DNA of 64,000 nt, taken from NCBI GenBank assembly GCA_965208065.1, contig OZ242313.1:4092001-4156000 (forward strand), in the 5' to 3' direction. Position 1 is the first letter of the stretch, and each line of letters starts with the position of its first letter. This document shows, piece after piece, positions 24,124 through 32,515 of the stretch. This DNA comes from Bin103 sp002238925 (GTDB taxonomy: Bacteria > Spirochaetota > Spirochaetia > SZUA-6 > Bin103). The notes beneath the pieces are model-generated. The model saw only the letters and a list, made by a program, of their open reading frames with translations. It did no database searches and was not told where the DNA came from. Position numbers and translations under genes: made by a program.

Positions 24124-25920
24124 CTAGTGACCCAGAGCTGCCTTTAGTTCGCTATCGATCCAGAGGTATTTGAATATGTGATAATTCGTCCCTCCTCCGA
24201 GGACGCCTTCGCCGTCGTAACCCATTACCCACGGCTGGACCACGTTATACTGTGGTGCTGAAGGTCCCCAGATGTCCCAATGCTGCTCTATCGCACGCGT
24301 GTCCATCTGATTGATCAGCCGCTTTTGCTCTTCGATGTCGGTCGTGGCTAGCGCAGCTTCGTACCAGGCATCATATTGAGCGTCGACGACCGTGCGCGCG
24401 TGGGGGCCCTTTGAGTAAAAAATACCTATTTGCCACATTGGGTCAGCCTCGATGCCCGTGGATGTCGAAATCATGTCCCAATCGGCGGCATTCCTCCTGG
24501 CGTTGTATTCGGGTCGGGCAGGCGTCTGAATATCTACCTCAATGCCAATCTCGCGCCAGTACGCGGCCATGAGTTCCGTCCAGCTCAAAGCAAACCGATC
24601 GAAGTGCAGATAGGTAGTCTTGAATCTGATGCCGTCGGCGCCGCGCGGATAACCCGCCTCATCGAGGAGCTCCCCGGCTCCGACGGGGTCGTAGGCAAAG
24701 TATCCCTTGAGCTCGTCTGACCACTCCTCGTACGGGGTCGCGAACCCAGTGAATCTCCTGCCAACAATTCCCCGCGGAATTGTGTCCCCAAAGCCCTTGA
24801 AGTAGGAATCGTTCATCGTCTCGAGGTCCAGTGCCATCTGCACGGCGTGGCGCACTCTGATGTCGTCAAATGGCGGCCTGGTTACGTTCATTGCAGCAGC
24901 ATTATCCGATCGTTGTGACCAAGGGTACATCTTGAGTTCAGGGTTGGTCCGCTGAAGACTTAGTGCCTGGTTGATCTCGAACAGTTGCGTGGAGCCCGCG
25001 TGCCCGATATAGTCGATCGTGCCGGCGCGCAGACCGGCCAGACGTGTTGCCGCTTCCGGAATAATGAGAGCCTCTACCTTGTCAACATAGGGCAGGCGTT
25101 TTTCCGGATATTTTGGGTCGAATCCCCAGTAGTTGGGGTTCCTGGTAAACTCGAGAGAGCTGCCCTTTACCCAGTCCGTCAGCTCATAAGGCCCGGTACC
25201 AACCAGATTCGTCCAATCGGAAATGTCGCCGTGTTCGGCAAGCACCTCGGGAGGATATACCATATTATGGTACCAGTCCAGGATAAGGCCCATCGCACGG
25301 ATATTTGGTTCCTTCAGCTTCATTTCAAGGGTATACTTGCCAGTGGCCTCTATCGATTCCCAAGCCAAGGCTCCGAAGTCACCCGTATAGACGCCAGGTC
25401 CGGCGTCGGCGAAGTCCCAGAGGCCCAGATAGCGTTGAAAGGAGTGTTCTACATCCTCGGCGGTTAACTCCCGCCCGTTCATCGGTGGCTTGTCATGCCA
25501 GTGAACACCCGGGCGGATATTGAACACAAAAGTCGTGTCGTCGGGTTGCTCCCAGCTTTCCGCGAGCCCCCCCGTCATGGCCCATTCAGGTGTGAGGTAC
25601 CCGCCGCTGAAATGATACGCTTCCCTATCGAGTGCCCAGTCCAGCATGCCGAGTTTCTCCACGACAATCTGGCTGACCAGGGAATGTGCTCCGATGAAAA
25701 CATAGGGATCGACGGCGGCGCCGTCGTTAACTCTGACAGTGGTCAATGTCCCGCCATACTCTGGCGCTGTGTACACCTTGCCGGTGACCGGGTCGGTGAC
25801 GTACTTCTTGTCGGCAGCGGTTGCCGGTGCCTCTTCCTCTGCGCCAGCGGCCCACAGGCCGGTCGCGGTCAGGGCGAGCCCGATCAGGATCGCCACGCTT
25901 TTTCTTACCATATTGCGCAT
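24124..25920 (-). CDS. Peptide/solute-binding protein of an ABC transporter (family 5), copy 3
   Basis: 598 residues. The signal peptide (VRKSVAILIGLALTATGLWA) ends AAGAEEEAPA, a spirochaete-like leader without a lipobox Cys. Family motifs are FVFNIRPGVHWHDKPPMNGR, LTAEDVEHSFQRYL and VRHAVQMALDLETM. It is distinct from the pair at 980 and 4650, so its ligand probably differs. There are two possible ATG starts (25920 or 25911); GAGG lies upstream of the first. It is the first gene of an operon with the DppB and DppC genes, and lower in GC than its flanks. Confidence 0.92.
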   Translation of the reverse strand: MRNMVRKSVAILIGLALTATGLWAAGAEEEAPATAADKKYVTDPVTGKVYTAPEYGGTLTTVRVNDGAAVDPYVFIGAHSLVSQIVVEKLGMLDWALDREAYHFSGGYLTPEWAMTGGLAESWEQPDDTTFVFNIRPGVHWHDKPPMNGRELTAEDVEHSFQRYLGLWDFADAGPGVYTGDFGALAWESIEATGKYTLEMKLKEPNIRAMGLILDWYHNMVYPPEVLAEHGDISDWTNLVGTGPYELTDWVKGSSLEFTRNPNYWGFDPKYPEKRLPYVDKVEALIIPEAATRLAGLRAGTIDYIGHAGSTQLFEINQALSLQRTNPELKMYPWSQRSDNAAAMNVTRPPFDDIRVRHAVQMALDLETMNDSYFKGFGDTIPRGIVGRRFTGFATPYEEWSDELKGYFAYDPVGAGELLDEAGYPRGADGIRFKTTYLHFDRFALSWTELMAAYWREIGIEVDIQTPARPEYNARRNAADWDMISTSTGIEADPMWQIGIFYSKGPHARTVVDAQYDAWYEAALATTDIEEQKRLINQMDTRAIEQHWDIWGPSAPQYNVVQPWVMGYDGEGVLGGGTNYHIFKYLWIDSELKAALGH

Positions 25921-26480
25921 GGTTCTCTACCTCATATCAAATGACTGTATGAGAGCACTGAGTCCAGTGCCGGCCCCTCGCCACGTTCCCGTCGAGCGAG
26001 GGCGACACCCTGGAGTGCCGGCTAGTCGTATCCGGTCGGGTGTGTCATCCCATGCCTCCTTTGATGCGCGCCGCCACGCCCGGCGGCGGTCGTACAGGTG
26101 CCCCATCTGTGTGTGGCTGCCGGCAGCTGCCGGCTGGGGCGGACTGGTGAAAGTGGCGGCCGTCCCGGGTCGGCCGTTCGAGGAAAGGATGCGTGGCGGG
26201 TGTGCGCCACGCGCATCGGTGGTGTCGCGATCAGCACCGCTATCCAACCTATGTAAACACTGCCCTGTTCGTTCGAGATGCGCAAGTCGCTGTTCCGTAT
26301 GATTCTCACGGTCCCGCTTGGACTACCTGGATTTGTCCCGGTTTGGTGGACAGGTTGCTGCGCGTGCCCACGGTACGCATGATGGGTGCTGCACGCGCGG
26401 GGGCGGCCCTTCGAGGAGCCGGGAGCGGGACGGACGCCGACCGCGCCGACCGCGCCGACCTGCGGCGGTTGGCGGTCGCA
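25921..26480. other. Intergenic region upstream of binding-protein gene 3
   Basis: 560 bases that should contain the promoter of the minus-strand peptide transporter. I see no reliable -35/-10 pair, no RNA gene and no protein frame with a recognisable motif. A GC-rich, proline/arginine-coding stretch at 26400-26470 looks like noise. It borders the fused Phd/PIN remnant, so part of it may be eroded cassette DNA. Confidence 0.4.
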
Positions 26481-26704
26481 CTAGCCGGAATCCACAGTCG
26501 GCCAGCCGGTTCCGACCTGGAACCCGAGTGCTGCAGCGACTTCCCGTAGCGGACCGTCGAGGGTAATGAATCCAATCTCCTTTGCCCTTGGCGCGACGTA
26601 GAGCGCCGTGGCGATGTAACCGTGACCGGAGTGCCGGAGCTTACCGGACGCAGTACCTCGGAGAAGCGCGCCTTGGCTTCGTATGTGGAGAAGGTGGCAT
26701 TCAT
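26481..26704 (-). pseudogene. Fused remnant of a Phd antitoxin/PIN toxin cassette
   Basis: From ATG 26704 the frame reads MNATFSTYEAKARFSEVLRP, then VSSGTPVTVT, the N-terminal half of a Phd/YefM-type antitoxin. At about 26615 the sense shifts to another frame, which reads IATALYVAPRAKEIGFITLD, GPLREVAAALGFQV and a stop at 26481. That is the C-terminal part of a PIN toxin (ITLDGPLREVAAALG resembles the final PIN motif). The antitoxin C-terminus and the toxin N-terminus, including its first catalytic acids, are deleted. Non-functional. Confidence 0.65.
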
Positions 26705-26726
26705 CACGTCATTGTGACTAGTCAGA

Positions 26727-28943
26727 TCACTCCAGGCAGATCGTCGCGGCGTCTGCCAATCGAGGTACCGTGAGCTCGACCTCCCCGCCGACTGTCCGGA
26801 TTGGAATGTCCTGGCCATCCGGCACGGAGTAGACCCGGCGGGGCGGCACATCGACCGGTATCCGGATGTGCAGATCGTGCAGCGGAATGATCTCGTCGTA
26901 GGCCATCCAGCTCTTGCGGATTGGTCCCAACCCGGCCCCGGGAAAGTCCATTACGCTGGTTGGAAACGGTGCCCTGACGGTGAAGTTGAGGAGGTGCAGT
27001 ACCTGCCGGCCGGGCTGGGTGTTGAGCAACGTCTCGACCGACATGGGAGCGTCGGTGGTGAGCGGCGGGGGGCGCCGGGCAGCCCAGTCCATGGCGTCGT
27101 GAAGGCAGCGCCGGAGGTGGTGGTAGCCGGCCTCGGCGTAGGCGGTTCCGATGCGGGCGGCCACGTACACGCACCTGCCCTCACCATACCTGTTGGCGAT
27201 CATGAGCGGCTCGCCGGTGGGATGATAGGGCGGCTCGAAGTGCGAACTGTGCAGCCGGCCACGAGGCTGCGGGAACGGCACGTCGTACCGTTCGGCAAGT
27301 ACTACGGCCTGGTCGCGGGCCGTCACCGGCACGTATGAGGGGCGCTCCTGGAACAACACCGCCGCGTCGCCGAGGGACGCCTGCAGGTCGGGGGGCCCGG
27401 TCCCGGTGCGGCGCCGCATCCAGGTTAAATCGTCACTGGGCGCGCCGGACCGGTCGCAGCCGAACACCTCGGCAAGCAGAAAGTTGTCGGCAGGTGACCC
27501 GTCCGGGTCCAGACCGGACGCCAGGCCGGTGGCGATGAGGCCCCCGCCGGCGGCCACGAACGCCTTGATCATCTCCACCTGATCCGGCGTGAGCACGGCG
27601 CTGTCGGCGAGGATCAACAGGTCGTGGCCGGCCAGGAAGTCGGGGCGCAGGGTCGCGTCGAAGCTGAAGGTCACCGGATAGTGGCCCTCGATACACGCCT
27701 TGTAAAGGCCGCACAGTTCCGTCATTACCCGCGTCTTGTCGGTGGTACTGTAGCCGTCGGCGCTCAGCCGCGAGTAGTGCAGCGCCGCGTAGCGCACCGG
27801 CGAACTGCCCGCCAACCACGGTTCCAGGTCGCGAATGCGATTGAACACCTTGCCGATGAGCCCAAATCCGCGCTCGATCGGCAACCCGAGCATGGAGGCG
27901 CTTTCTATGATCACGTGCGGGCAGTTGTGCGCCACGGTGGAGTAGCCGTCCAACATCATCTCGGCTTCCGACTTCTCCGTGAAGTCGTGGGACGTGGCGC
28001 AGCGCGCCCCCACCGCCTCGTAGGGTTTCCCGTCCGCCAGATCGCGTGCGAGTTTCGCCCCAAAACTGCTGCCCCGCAGCCCGAATCCGCGATCCCATGG
28101 GGTCGTCTCCGTGGTCATGAAATCGGCGTGCACGTGCGCCCGCACCGGATCATGACTGAGTCCGTAGTGGTGGAACGGACTACCGAAGTAGTTATAACCA
28201 TACACCAGATGCGGATCGATGGCGCGAATTCGCTCGCGGCGCTCCCCGAGGAGCCGTTCGGTGGTTCGATAACGCCAATCGATGAATTGCCGCCACCGAG
28301 GATCCGCCCAATCCTCCGTCTCGGGAAGGTCGTGTCCGATCTCGTCGCGGTACTGGCGCGCACAGTTTTCGCAATAGCAGAAGCCCAGCAATCCGACCAT
28401 GTCATTGAAGATCCCGGCAACCGGGTAGCGGCGCGCCACCTCTTCATTCTGCCGTCGCAGGTAGTCTTCATAGCCGGACAGGGGACACAGGGTGAGCACC
28501 TTCTGGTCAGCGTCGTCGACCACGCTGCCGTTTCTCTCGGCCAGCGATACAACGCGCCATTCCGGATGGGTGGTGCCCGCGTAGTTGTCCCAGAAGTCGA
28601 TAATGTAGGCCAGGGACTTGCAGCCCTTTCGGTTGAGGGCCTCGAGTACCTCCCCAAAGTAGTCACGTCCGTGCAGCAGGGGATGCTGTTTGCCGACCGC
28701 GGTTGGGTGCAGACTCAGACCCCAGTAGCTCTTCGCACAGAGTTGCAGGGACTGAACGCCCGCATCCGCCAACGTGGCGGCGGTGCGTTCGGCATCGAGC
28801 TCGCCAAGAAAATCGCTGCGCGTGTCGGGAATGTGAAAGTCGTAGGCTATCCGACGATACGTGGAGCGCAGCCAGTGGTGATCAGGAGCAGGGGGGCCCG
28901 GACCTCCGGACCCCGCTGCGCACAATGTTCTGTAGGTTCTCAA
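26727..28943 (-). CDS. Glycoside hydrolase-like protein (GHL6/beta-galactosidase-trimerisation type)
   Basis: About 738 residues. The N-terminal TIM-barrel part reads HIPDTRSDFLGELDAERTAA, QSLQLCAKSYWGLSLHPTAV and CKSLAYIIDFWDNYAG, then VAGIFNDMVGLLGFCYCENC (Asp after Asn a catalytic candidate). The middle resembles a glutamine-amidotransferase-like trimerisation fold (HDLLILADSAVLTPDQVEMI, KAFVAAGGGLIATG). The C-terminus is a beta-sandwich. This matches hypothetical glycosyl hydrolase 6 proteins. No signal peptide is seen. The start is uncertain: the only early candidate is TTG 28943, inside a short repeat. It is the last gene of the LplB-LplC-binding protein operon and probably hydrolyses the imported glycan. 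Confidence 0.78.
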   Translation of the reverse strand: MRTYRTLCAAGSGGPGPPAPDHHWLRSTYRRIAYDFHIPDTRSDFLGELDAERTAATLADAGVQSLQLCAKSYWGLSLHPTAVGKQHPLLHGRDYFGEVLEALNRKGCKSLAYIIDFWDNYAGTTHPEWRVVSLAERNGSVVDDADQKVLTLCPLSGYEDYLRRQNEEVARRYPVAGIFNDMVGLLGFCYCENCARQYRDEIGHDLPETEDWADPRWRQFIDWRYRTTERLLGERRERIRAIDPHLVYGYNYFGSPFHHYGLSHDPVRAHVHADFMTTETTPWDRGFGLRGSSFGAKLARDLADGKPYEAVGARCATSHDFTEKSEAEMMLDGYSTVAHNCPHVIIESASMLGLPIERGFGLIGKVFNRIRDLEPWLAGSSPVRYAALHYSRLSADGYSTTDKTRVMTELCGLYKACIEGHYPVTFSFDATLRPDFLAGHDLLILADSAVLTPDQVEMIKAFVAAGGGLIATGLASGLDPDGSPADNFLLAEVFGCDRSGAPSDDLTWMRRRTGTGPPDLQASLGDAAVLFQERPSYVPVTARDQAVVLAERYDVPFPQPRGRLHSSHFEPPYHPTGEPLMIANRYGEGRCVYVAARIGTAYAEAGYHHLRRCLHDAMDWAARRPPPLTTDAPMSVETLLNTQPGRQVLHLLNFTVRAPFPTSVMDFPGAGLGPIRKSWMAYDEIIPLHDLHIRIPVDVPPRRVYSVPDGQDIPIRTVGGEVELTVPRLADAATICLE

Positions 28944-28976
28944 GCTAAGCTCTCAAGCCAACTGCTGCTCTCAAGC
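28938..28976 (-). repeat. Three copies of an 8-bp repeat at the binding-protein/hydrolase junction
   Basis: On the minus strand GCTTGAGA occurs at 28976-28969, 28958-28951 and 28945-28938. The first copy overlaps the stop codon of the binding-protein gene and the last contains the candidate TTG start of the hydrolase gene. Spacings are unequal (18 and 13 bases). It could be a regulatory or slippage site. Confidence 0.4.
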
Positions 28977-30469
28977 TAGCGGGAGTTTGCTTCCGCCAGG
29001 AGGTCGTTGCCTCCAGCCGCTTTCCAGTCGGCCACGAATTCGTCGAACTCGGCGTCCATGTCAAAGTCGGCCTCCGTCACGGCGCGCAGAATAAAGCGCG
29101 ACTGAAGTTCGTTCAGTGCTACCGACGCGCGCGGCCAAGCCTCCAGATCGCCATTGAACAGCGGCGCGTAGCGCAAGTTCTTGCGGATTATTTCGATCGC
29201 TTCCAGAGCCGGCGGATCGAGGTGCGGTCCAAACAAACTGCGAAAACTGAACAGCAGAAACTGTTCGTCGAAGCCTTCGTTGTAAAGGGCCAGCGCATCA
29301 GTGTACGGGGCAACCTTCTGCACGACCCCATTGTCCCAATCGTAGTGGGTCCCTTCGATGCCGTAGAACACGTAGTTGGAGCCTTCTTCCGACATCATGT
29401 AGTTGAACACCTCGAGCAATCGCTCAGGCTGTTCAATGTCTGCATTGAGCGCGGTCCGGTTCCACGGCCGCAGCGACAGTGCCGCGGCAATTTGGCGGCC
29501 GTCCGGGGTTGGAAGGTGGGCGAAGGGAACCATCCAGCCCTTGCCGTCAGTGTTCTCGCGAAGTCGCTGGGTGCGATCGTCTACCGACGTCATGATCTGT
29601 ACCGGAAAGTAGAATATGCCATACTTTCCGGTGTACATGTCGGCCATCATGGTGCCCCAGTCGTTTGCCTCAATGTTGGCGGTACTGTAGATGCCCTCCA
29701 TGGTCAGCTCGCGAAAGTAGCTGAGCGCCGCCTTGAACTCCGGTCGAATGGCGCCATAGATGTACTCGCCATCCTGCAAGTACCAGTCGCCGGGAAACGC
29801 ATCGAACGCACCGAACACGATTACCTGCGGACCATGATTCAAGGCCGCCGAATAGATGGCGCCGGCAAACGTGTCGTCGATGCCGTTCCCATCCGGGTCG
29901 TCGACCGTAAACGCCCGTGACACGGCCCTGAACTCGTCCAGGTTGGTAGGCTTCGACAAGCCCAGGTTGGCCAACCAATCCTCGCGGATCTGCGGGCCGC
30001 TGTCCTGCGGGTTGTCGATAGACGGAAGCGAGTAGACCCGGCCATCAACAGTGACTGAATCCCACACCGCCGATTGCGTCCGGACGGCCTTGTAGTTGGC
30101 CAGCGTGGTGTCCAAGTGATCGGTAAGATCGAGCAGCAGTCCATCGCGCGCCCAGCCCACCTCCGTCGCCCACGCCACGGTAGACGTGAACGCGTCCGGC
30201 AACTCACCGGTGGCCGCCTGCAGGGTAAGCTTTTGCGAATACTCCGCTGGTACCACTTCAACGGTCAGCTCGATGCCGAACATCTCCTCCAGACCCTGCA
30301 ACATTACGTTGTCTTCATCGGCTGGCCAAACCGGCCGATTCGCCCAAGTGGTCAGATGGTAACTGGGAGTCGCATCCGCCATCTCCTCCTGCGCCGGTGT
30401 TGCGAACACCGTGCCGGCCATCAGGCCTATTGCCACGCACAGGAACAGGGTTGATAACCTCTGTCTCAC
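28976..30469 (-). CDS. Sugar ABC transporter binding protein, LplA-like
   Basis: 497 residues from GTG 30469, which has AAGGAGG eight bases upstream and yields a signal peptide (VRQRLSTLFLCVAIGLMAGT, then VFATPAQEE). No lipobox Cys. The LplA/family 1 features are the N-terminal lobe LEEMFGIELTVEVVPAEYSQ, ATGELPDAFT, the stretch VDGRVYSLPSIDNPQDSGPQ and DDPDGNGIDDTFAG. It follows the two permease genes and precedes a glycoside hydrolase gene, so it probably binds an oligosaccharide outside the cytoplasmic membrane. Confidence 0.9.
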   Translation of the reverse strand: MRQRLSTLFLCVAIGLMAGTVFATPAQEEMADATPSYHLTTWANRPVWPADEDNVMLQGLEEMFGIELTVEVVPAEYSQKLTLQAATGELPDAFTSTVAWATEVGWARDGLLLDLTDHLDTTLANYKAVRTQSAVWDSVTVDGRVYSLPSIDNPQDSGPQIREDWLANLGLSKPTNLDEFRAVSRAFTVDDPDGNGIDDTFAGAIYSAALNHGPQVIVFGAFDAFPGDWYLQDGEYIYGAIRPEFKAALSYFRELTMEGIYSTANIEANDWGTMMADMYTGKYGIFYFPVQIMTSVDDRTQRLRENTDGKGWMVPFAHLPTPDGRQIAAALSLRPWNRTALNADIEQPERLLEVFNYMMSEEGSNYVFYGIEGTHYDWDNGVVQKVAPYTDALALYNEGFDEQFLLFSFRSLFGPHLDPPALEAIEIIRKNLRYAPLFNGDLEAWPRASVALNELQSRFILRAVTEADFDMDAEFDEFVADWKAAGGNDLLAEANSR

Positions 30470-30534
30470 GAAAATCCTCCTTCCCCGGTTGCGGGGAACA
30501 TTCCGAAGCGAAGTACGCCTTGGCGGCGAACCCT

Positions 30535-31407
30535 CTAGCCTTTGATGGAGCCTATCAGCACGCCCTTGATGAAATATTTCTGCAAGAATGGATAAACCAG
30601 GATAATCGGCCCGGTAGCCACGATGACCACCGTCATCCGCACGACCTCGGCCATGGACGGTTGCATGGACCACGCACCACTCGCGCCGCCGAACCGAGAA
30701 CTGTCGAATTGAATGAGGATTTCGCGCAGTATCACCTGCAGCGTGAACTTGGAACGCTCGTTGATATAGATTATTGCATCAAAAAACGAGTTCCAATAAT
30801 CGACCATGTAAAAGAGAATTATGGTCGCGAATATCGACATCGAAACGGGCACTATGATACGCGCGAAAATAACCATGTCGTTGGCGCCATCGAGTTTCGC
30901 TGACTCCTCCAGACTGTCCGGTATTGAGCCCAGGAAATTGCGCATTATGAACAGATAATAGGCGTTCACCGCGCGCGGTATAATCAGTGCCCACAACGTA
31001 TTCACCAGACCCAGTCGCTTGACCAGGACGAAGGTCGGGATGATGCCCCCATTGAACAGCATCGTGAAGAAGATGATAAAGGTGATCGCAATCCGACCTT
31101 GCAGCTGTCGTCGTGAAAGCGCATAGCCGGCCATCGCTGTCATCACGATACTCACCAAGGCGCCTACCACGGCAACGAAGATGGTGTTGAGATAGGCCTG
31201 CATGACATCGTTGGTGGCAAAGACGCGTTGGTAGCCATCGACACCAAAACCCTTCGGCCAGACCAACAGACCAACATTGGCAGGATCGACATTCGGCGAG
31301 AACGAGTACATCAACACGTACCAGAACGGGTACAGCGTAAAAAGGGCACAGATTAACAGCAGCAGATAGTTGACAACTCGGCCAACCGACCAGTGCGGAT
31401 TTACCAC
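30535..31407 (-). CDS. Sugar ABC transporter permease, LplC/YtcP-like
   Basis: 290 residues starting at GTG 31407 (VVNPHWSVGRVVNYLLLLIC); the upstream open frame is the shadow of LplB. It shows six TM segments and the conserved loop LDGANDMVIFARIIVPVS with the EAA-type SAKLDGAN motif. The C-terminus YPFLQKYFIKGVLIGSIKG is the signature ending of this carbohydrate permease family. Its start lies inside the last codons of the LplB-like gene (7-base overlap), so the two are coupled. Confidence 0.92.
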   Translation of the reverse strand: MVNPHWSVGRVVNYLLLLICALFTLYPFWYVLMYSFSPNVDPANVGLLVWPKGFGVDGYQRVFATNDVMQAYLNTIFVAVVGALVSIVMTAMAGYALSRRQLQGRIAITFIIFFTMLFNGGIIPTFVLVKRLGLVNTLWALIIPRAVNAYYLFIMRNFLGSIPDSLEESAKLDGANDMVIFARIIVPVSMSIFATIILFYMVDYWNSFFDAIIYINERSKFTLQVILREILIQFDSSRFGGASGAWSMQPSMAEVVRMTVVIVATGPIILVYPFLQKYFIKGVLIGSIKG

Positions 31408-32351
31408 AGCGCTTCCACCCGCGCTGCTTTGGCGGTTTGATTGACCAAGATCACCATCACCAACCCCACCACCGACTTGAATAGGCCGATTGCCGTGGAA
31501 TAAGAAAAATCGCCGCTCAGCAACCCTACTTTGTAGACATAGGTGTCGATGATTTCGGTAACTTCCGCGACGAACGCATTCTGCATGATGAGAATCTGTT
31601 CGAATCCTGCATCCAGGATATAACCGACGCGCAGGACCAGCAGGATTACGATGACCGACATGATACCAGGGATGGTTATGCGCCACACCTGTTGCCACTT
31701 GTTGGCGCCGTCGATGGTAGCCGCCTCATACAGCTGCGGATCGATCCCCGACAATGCGGCGAGATAGATTATCGTGCCCCACCCCGCTCCCTTCCAGATA
31801 TCGGTTGCCACCAACACCGCGCGGTAGTGGGTCGGATCTCGCAGGATGCCCAGCTTGCTCCCCGTGAGCTCGTAAATCAGCCGCGAAACAGCGCCGACCT
31901 CCTGCGCAAAAAACACGAACACGAGGTTCCCGATTACCACCCAGGAAATGAACCAAGGCAGATACAGCGAGGTCTGCACGAACTTCTTGTAGCGCAGGTG
32001 GAACACCTCGTTCAGCATCAGTGCCAGGATGATCGGGACAGGCGCTCCCCAAAGAATCTTGTAGAAACTGATCAGCAGTGTGTTGCGAAACAACTGGCCG
32101 AACTGATAGGAGTTGAAGAAGTCGACGAAGTGCTTGACACCGACCCATTCAGAACCAAGAATCCCGCTTCGGTACGAATAGTCCTTGAACGCGATTATCG
32201 CGCCGTACATTGGCAGATAACGGAATATGACAAAGAACGCGACGGTCGGGAGCAGCATGAGATACAGATAGCGGTTCGCAAACGGGCGCGCCCACCGAGA
32301 GCGTCGGCGGGTCATGTTGTCCGCGGCCTGCTCGCGGGCAACCGTAGTCAA
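31401..32351 (-). CDS. Sugar ABC transporter permease, LplB-like
   Basis: 316 residues. I favour TTG 32351 because GGGAGGG lies about 9 bases upstream; ATG 32315 is the alternative, with a poor site. Features are RYLYLMLLPTVAFFVIFRYL (TM1), PMYGAIIAFKDYS, a cytoplasmic loop EAATIDGANKWQQVWRITIP (EAA motif) and the C-terminal AARVEALW. It is the first gene of a four-gene operon (LplB, LplC, binding protein, hydrolase). There is no ATPase gene, which is normal for LplABC-type systems that share an MsmX-like ATPase. Confidence 0.92.
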   Translation of the reverse strand: MTTVAREQAADNMTRRRSRWARPFANRYLYLMLLPTVAFFVIFRYLPMYGAIIAFKDYSYRSGILGSEWVGVKHFVDFFNSYQFGQLFRNTLLISFYKILWGAPVPIILALMLNEVFHLRYKKFVQTSLYLPWFISWVVIGNLVFVFFAQEVGAVSRLIYELTGSKLGILRDPTHYRAVLVATDIWKGAGWGTIIYLAALSGIDPQLYEAATIDGANKWQQVWRITIPGIMSVIVILLVLRVGYILDAGFEQILIMQNAFVAEVTEIIDTYVYKVGLLSGDFSYSTAIGLFKSVVGLVMVILVNQTAKAARVEALW

Positions 32352-32515
32352 GGGTGCCCTCCCGCAAACATGGCACCGGCTTGGCGTCCAGTATGGTCGG
32401 CACAGTTGTCCATGGAGGCTACGCGGCGCAGGCTACCCTTCTTCGCTCAAGCGTACAAGCGGCTCCGCGCCGGGCATCTGGACAGCAGCCGCGCGGCGCG
32501 CCACCATTGGGGGCC

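Noticed and set aside
27624..28979. Plus-strand frame of 451 codons opposite the glycoside hydrolase
   Set aside because: It has no recognisable motif and biased composition; the minus-strand frame carries clear hydrolase blocks and belongs to the operon.
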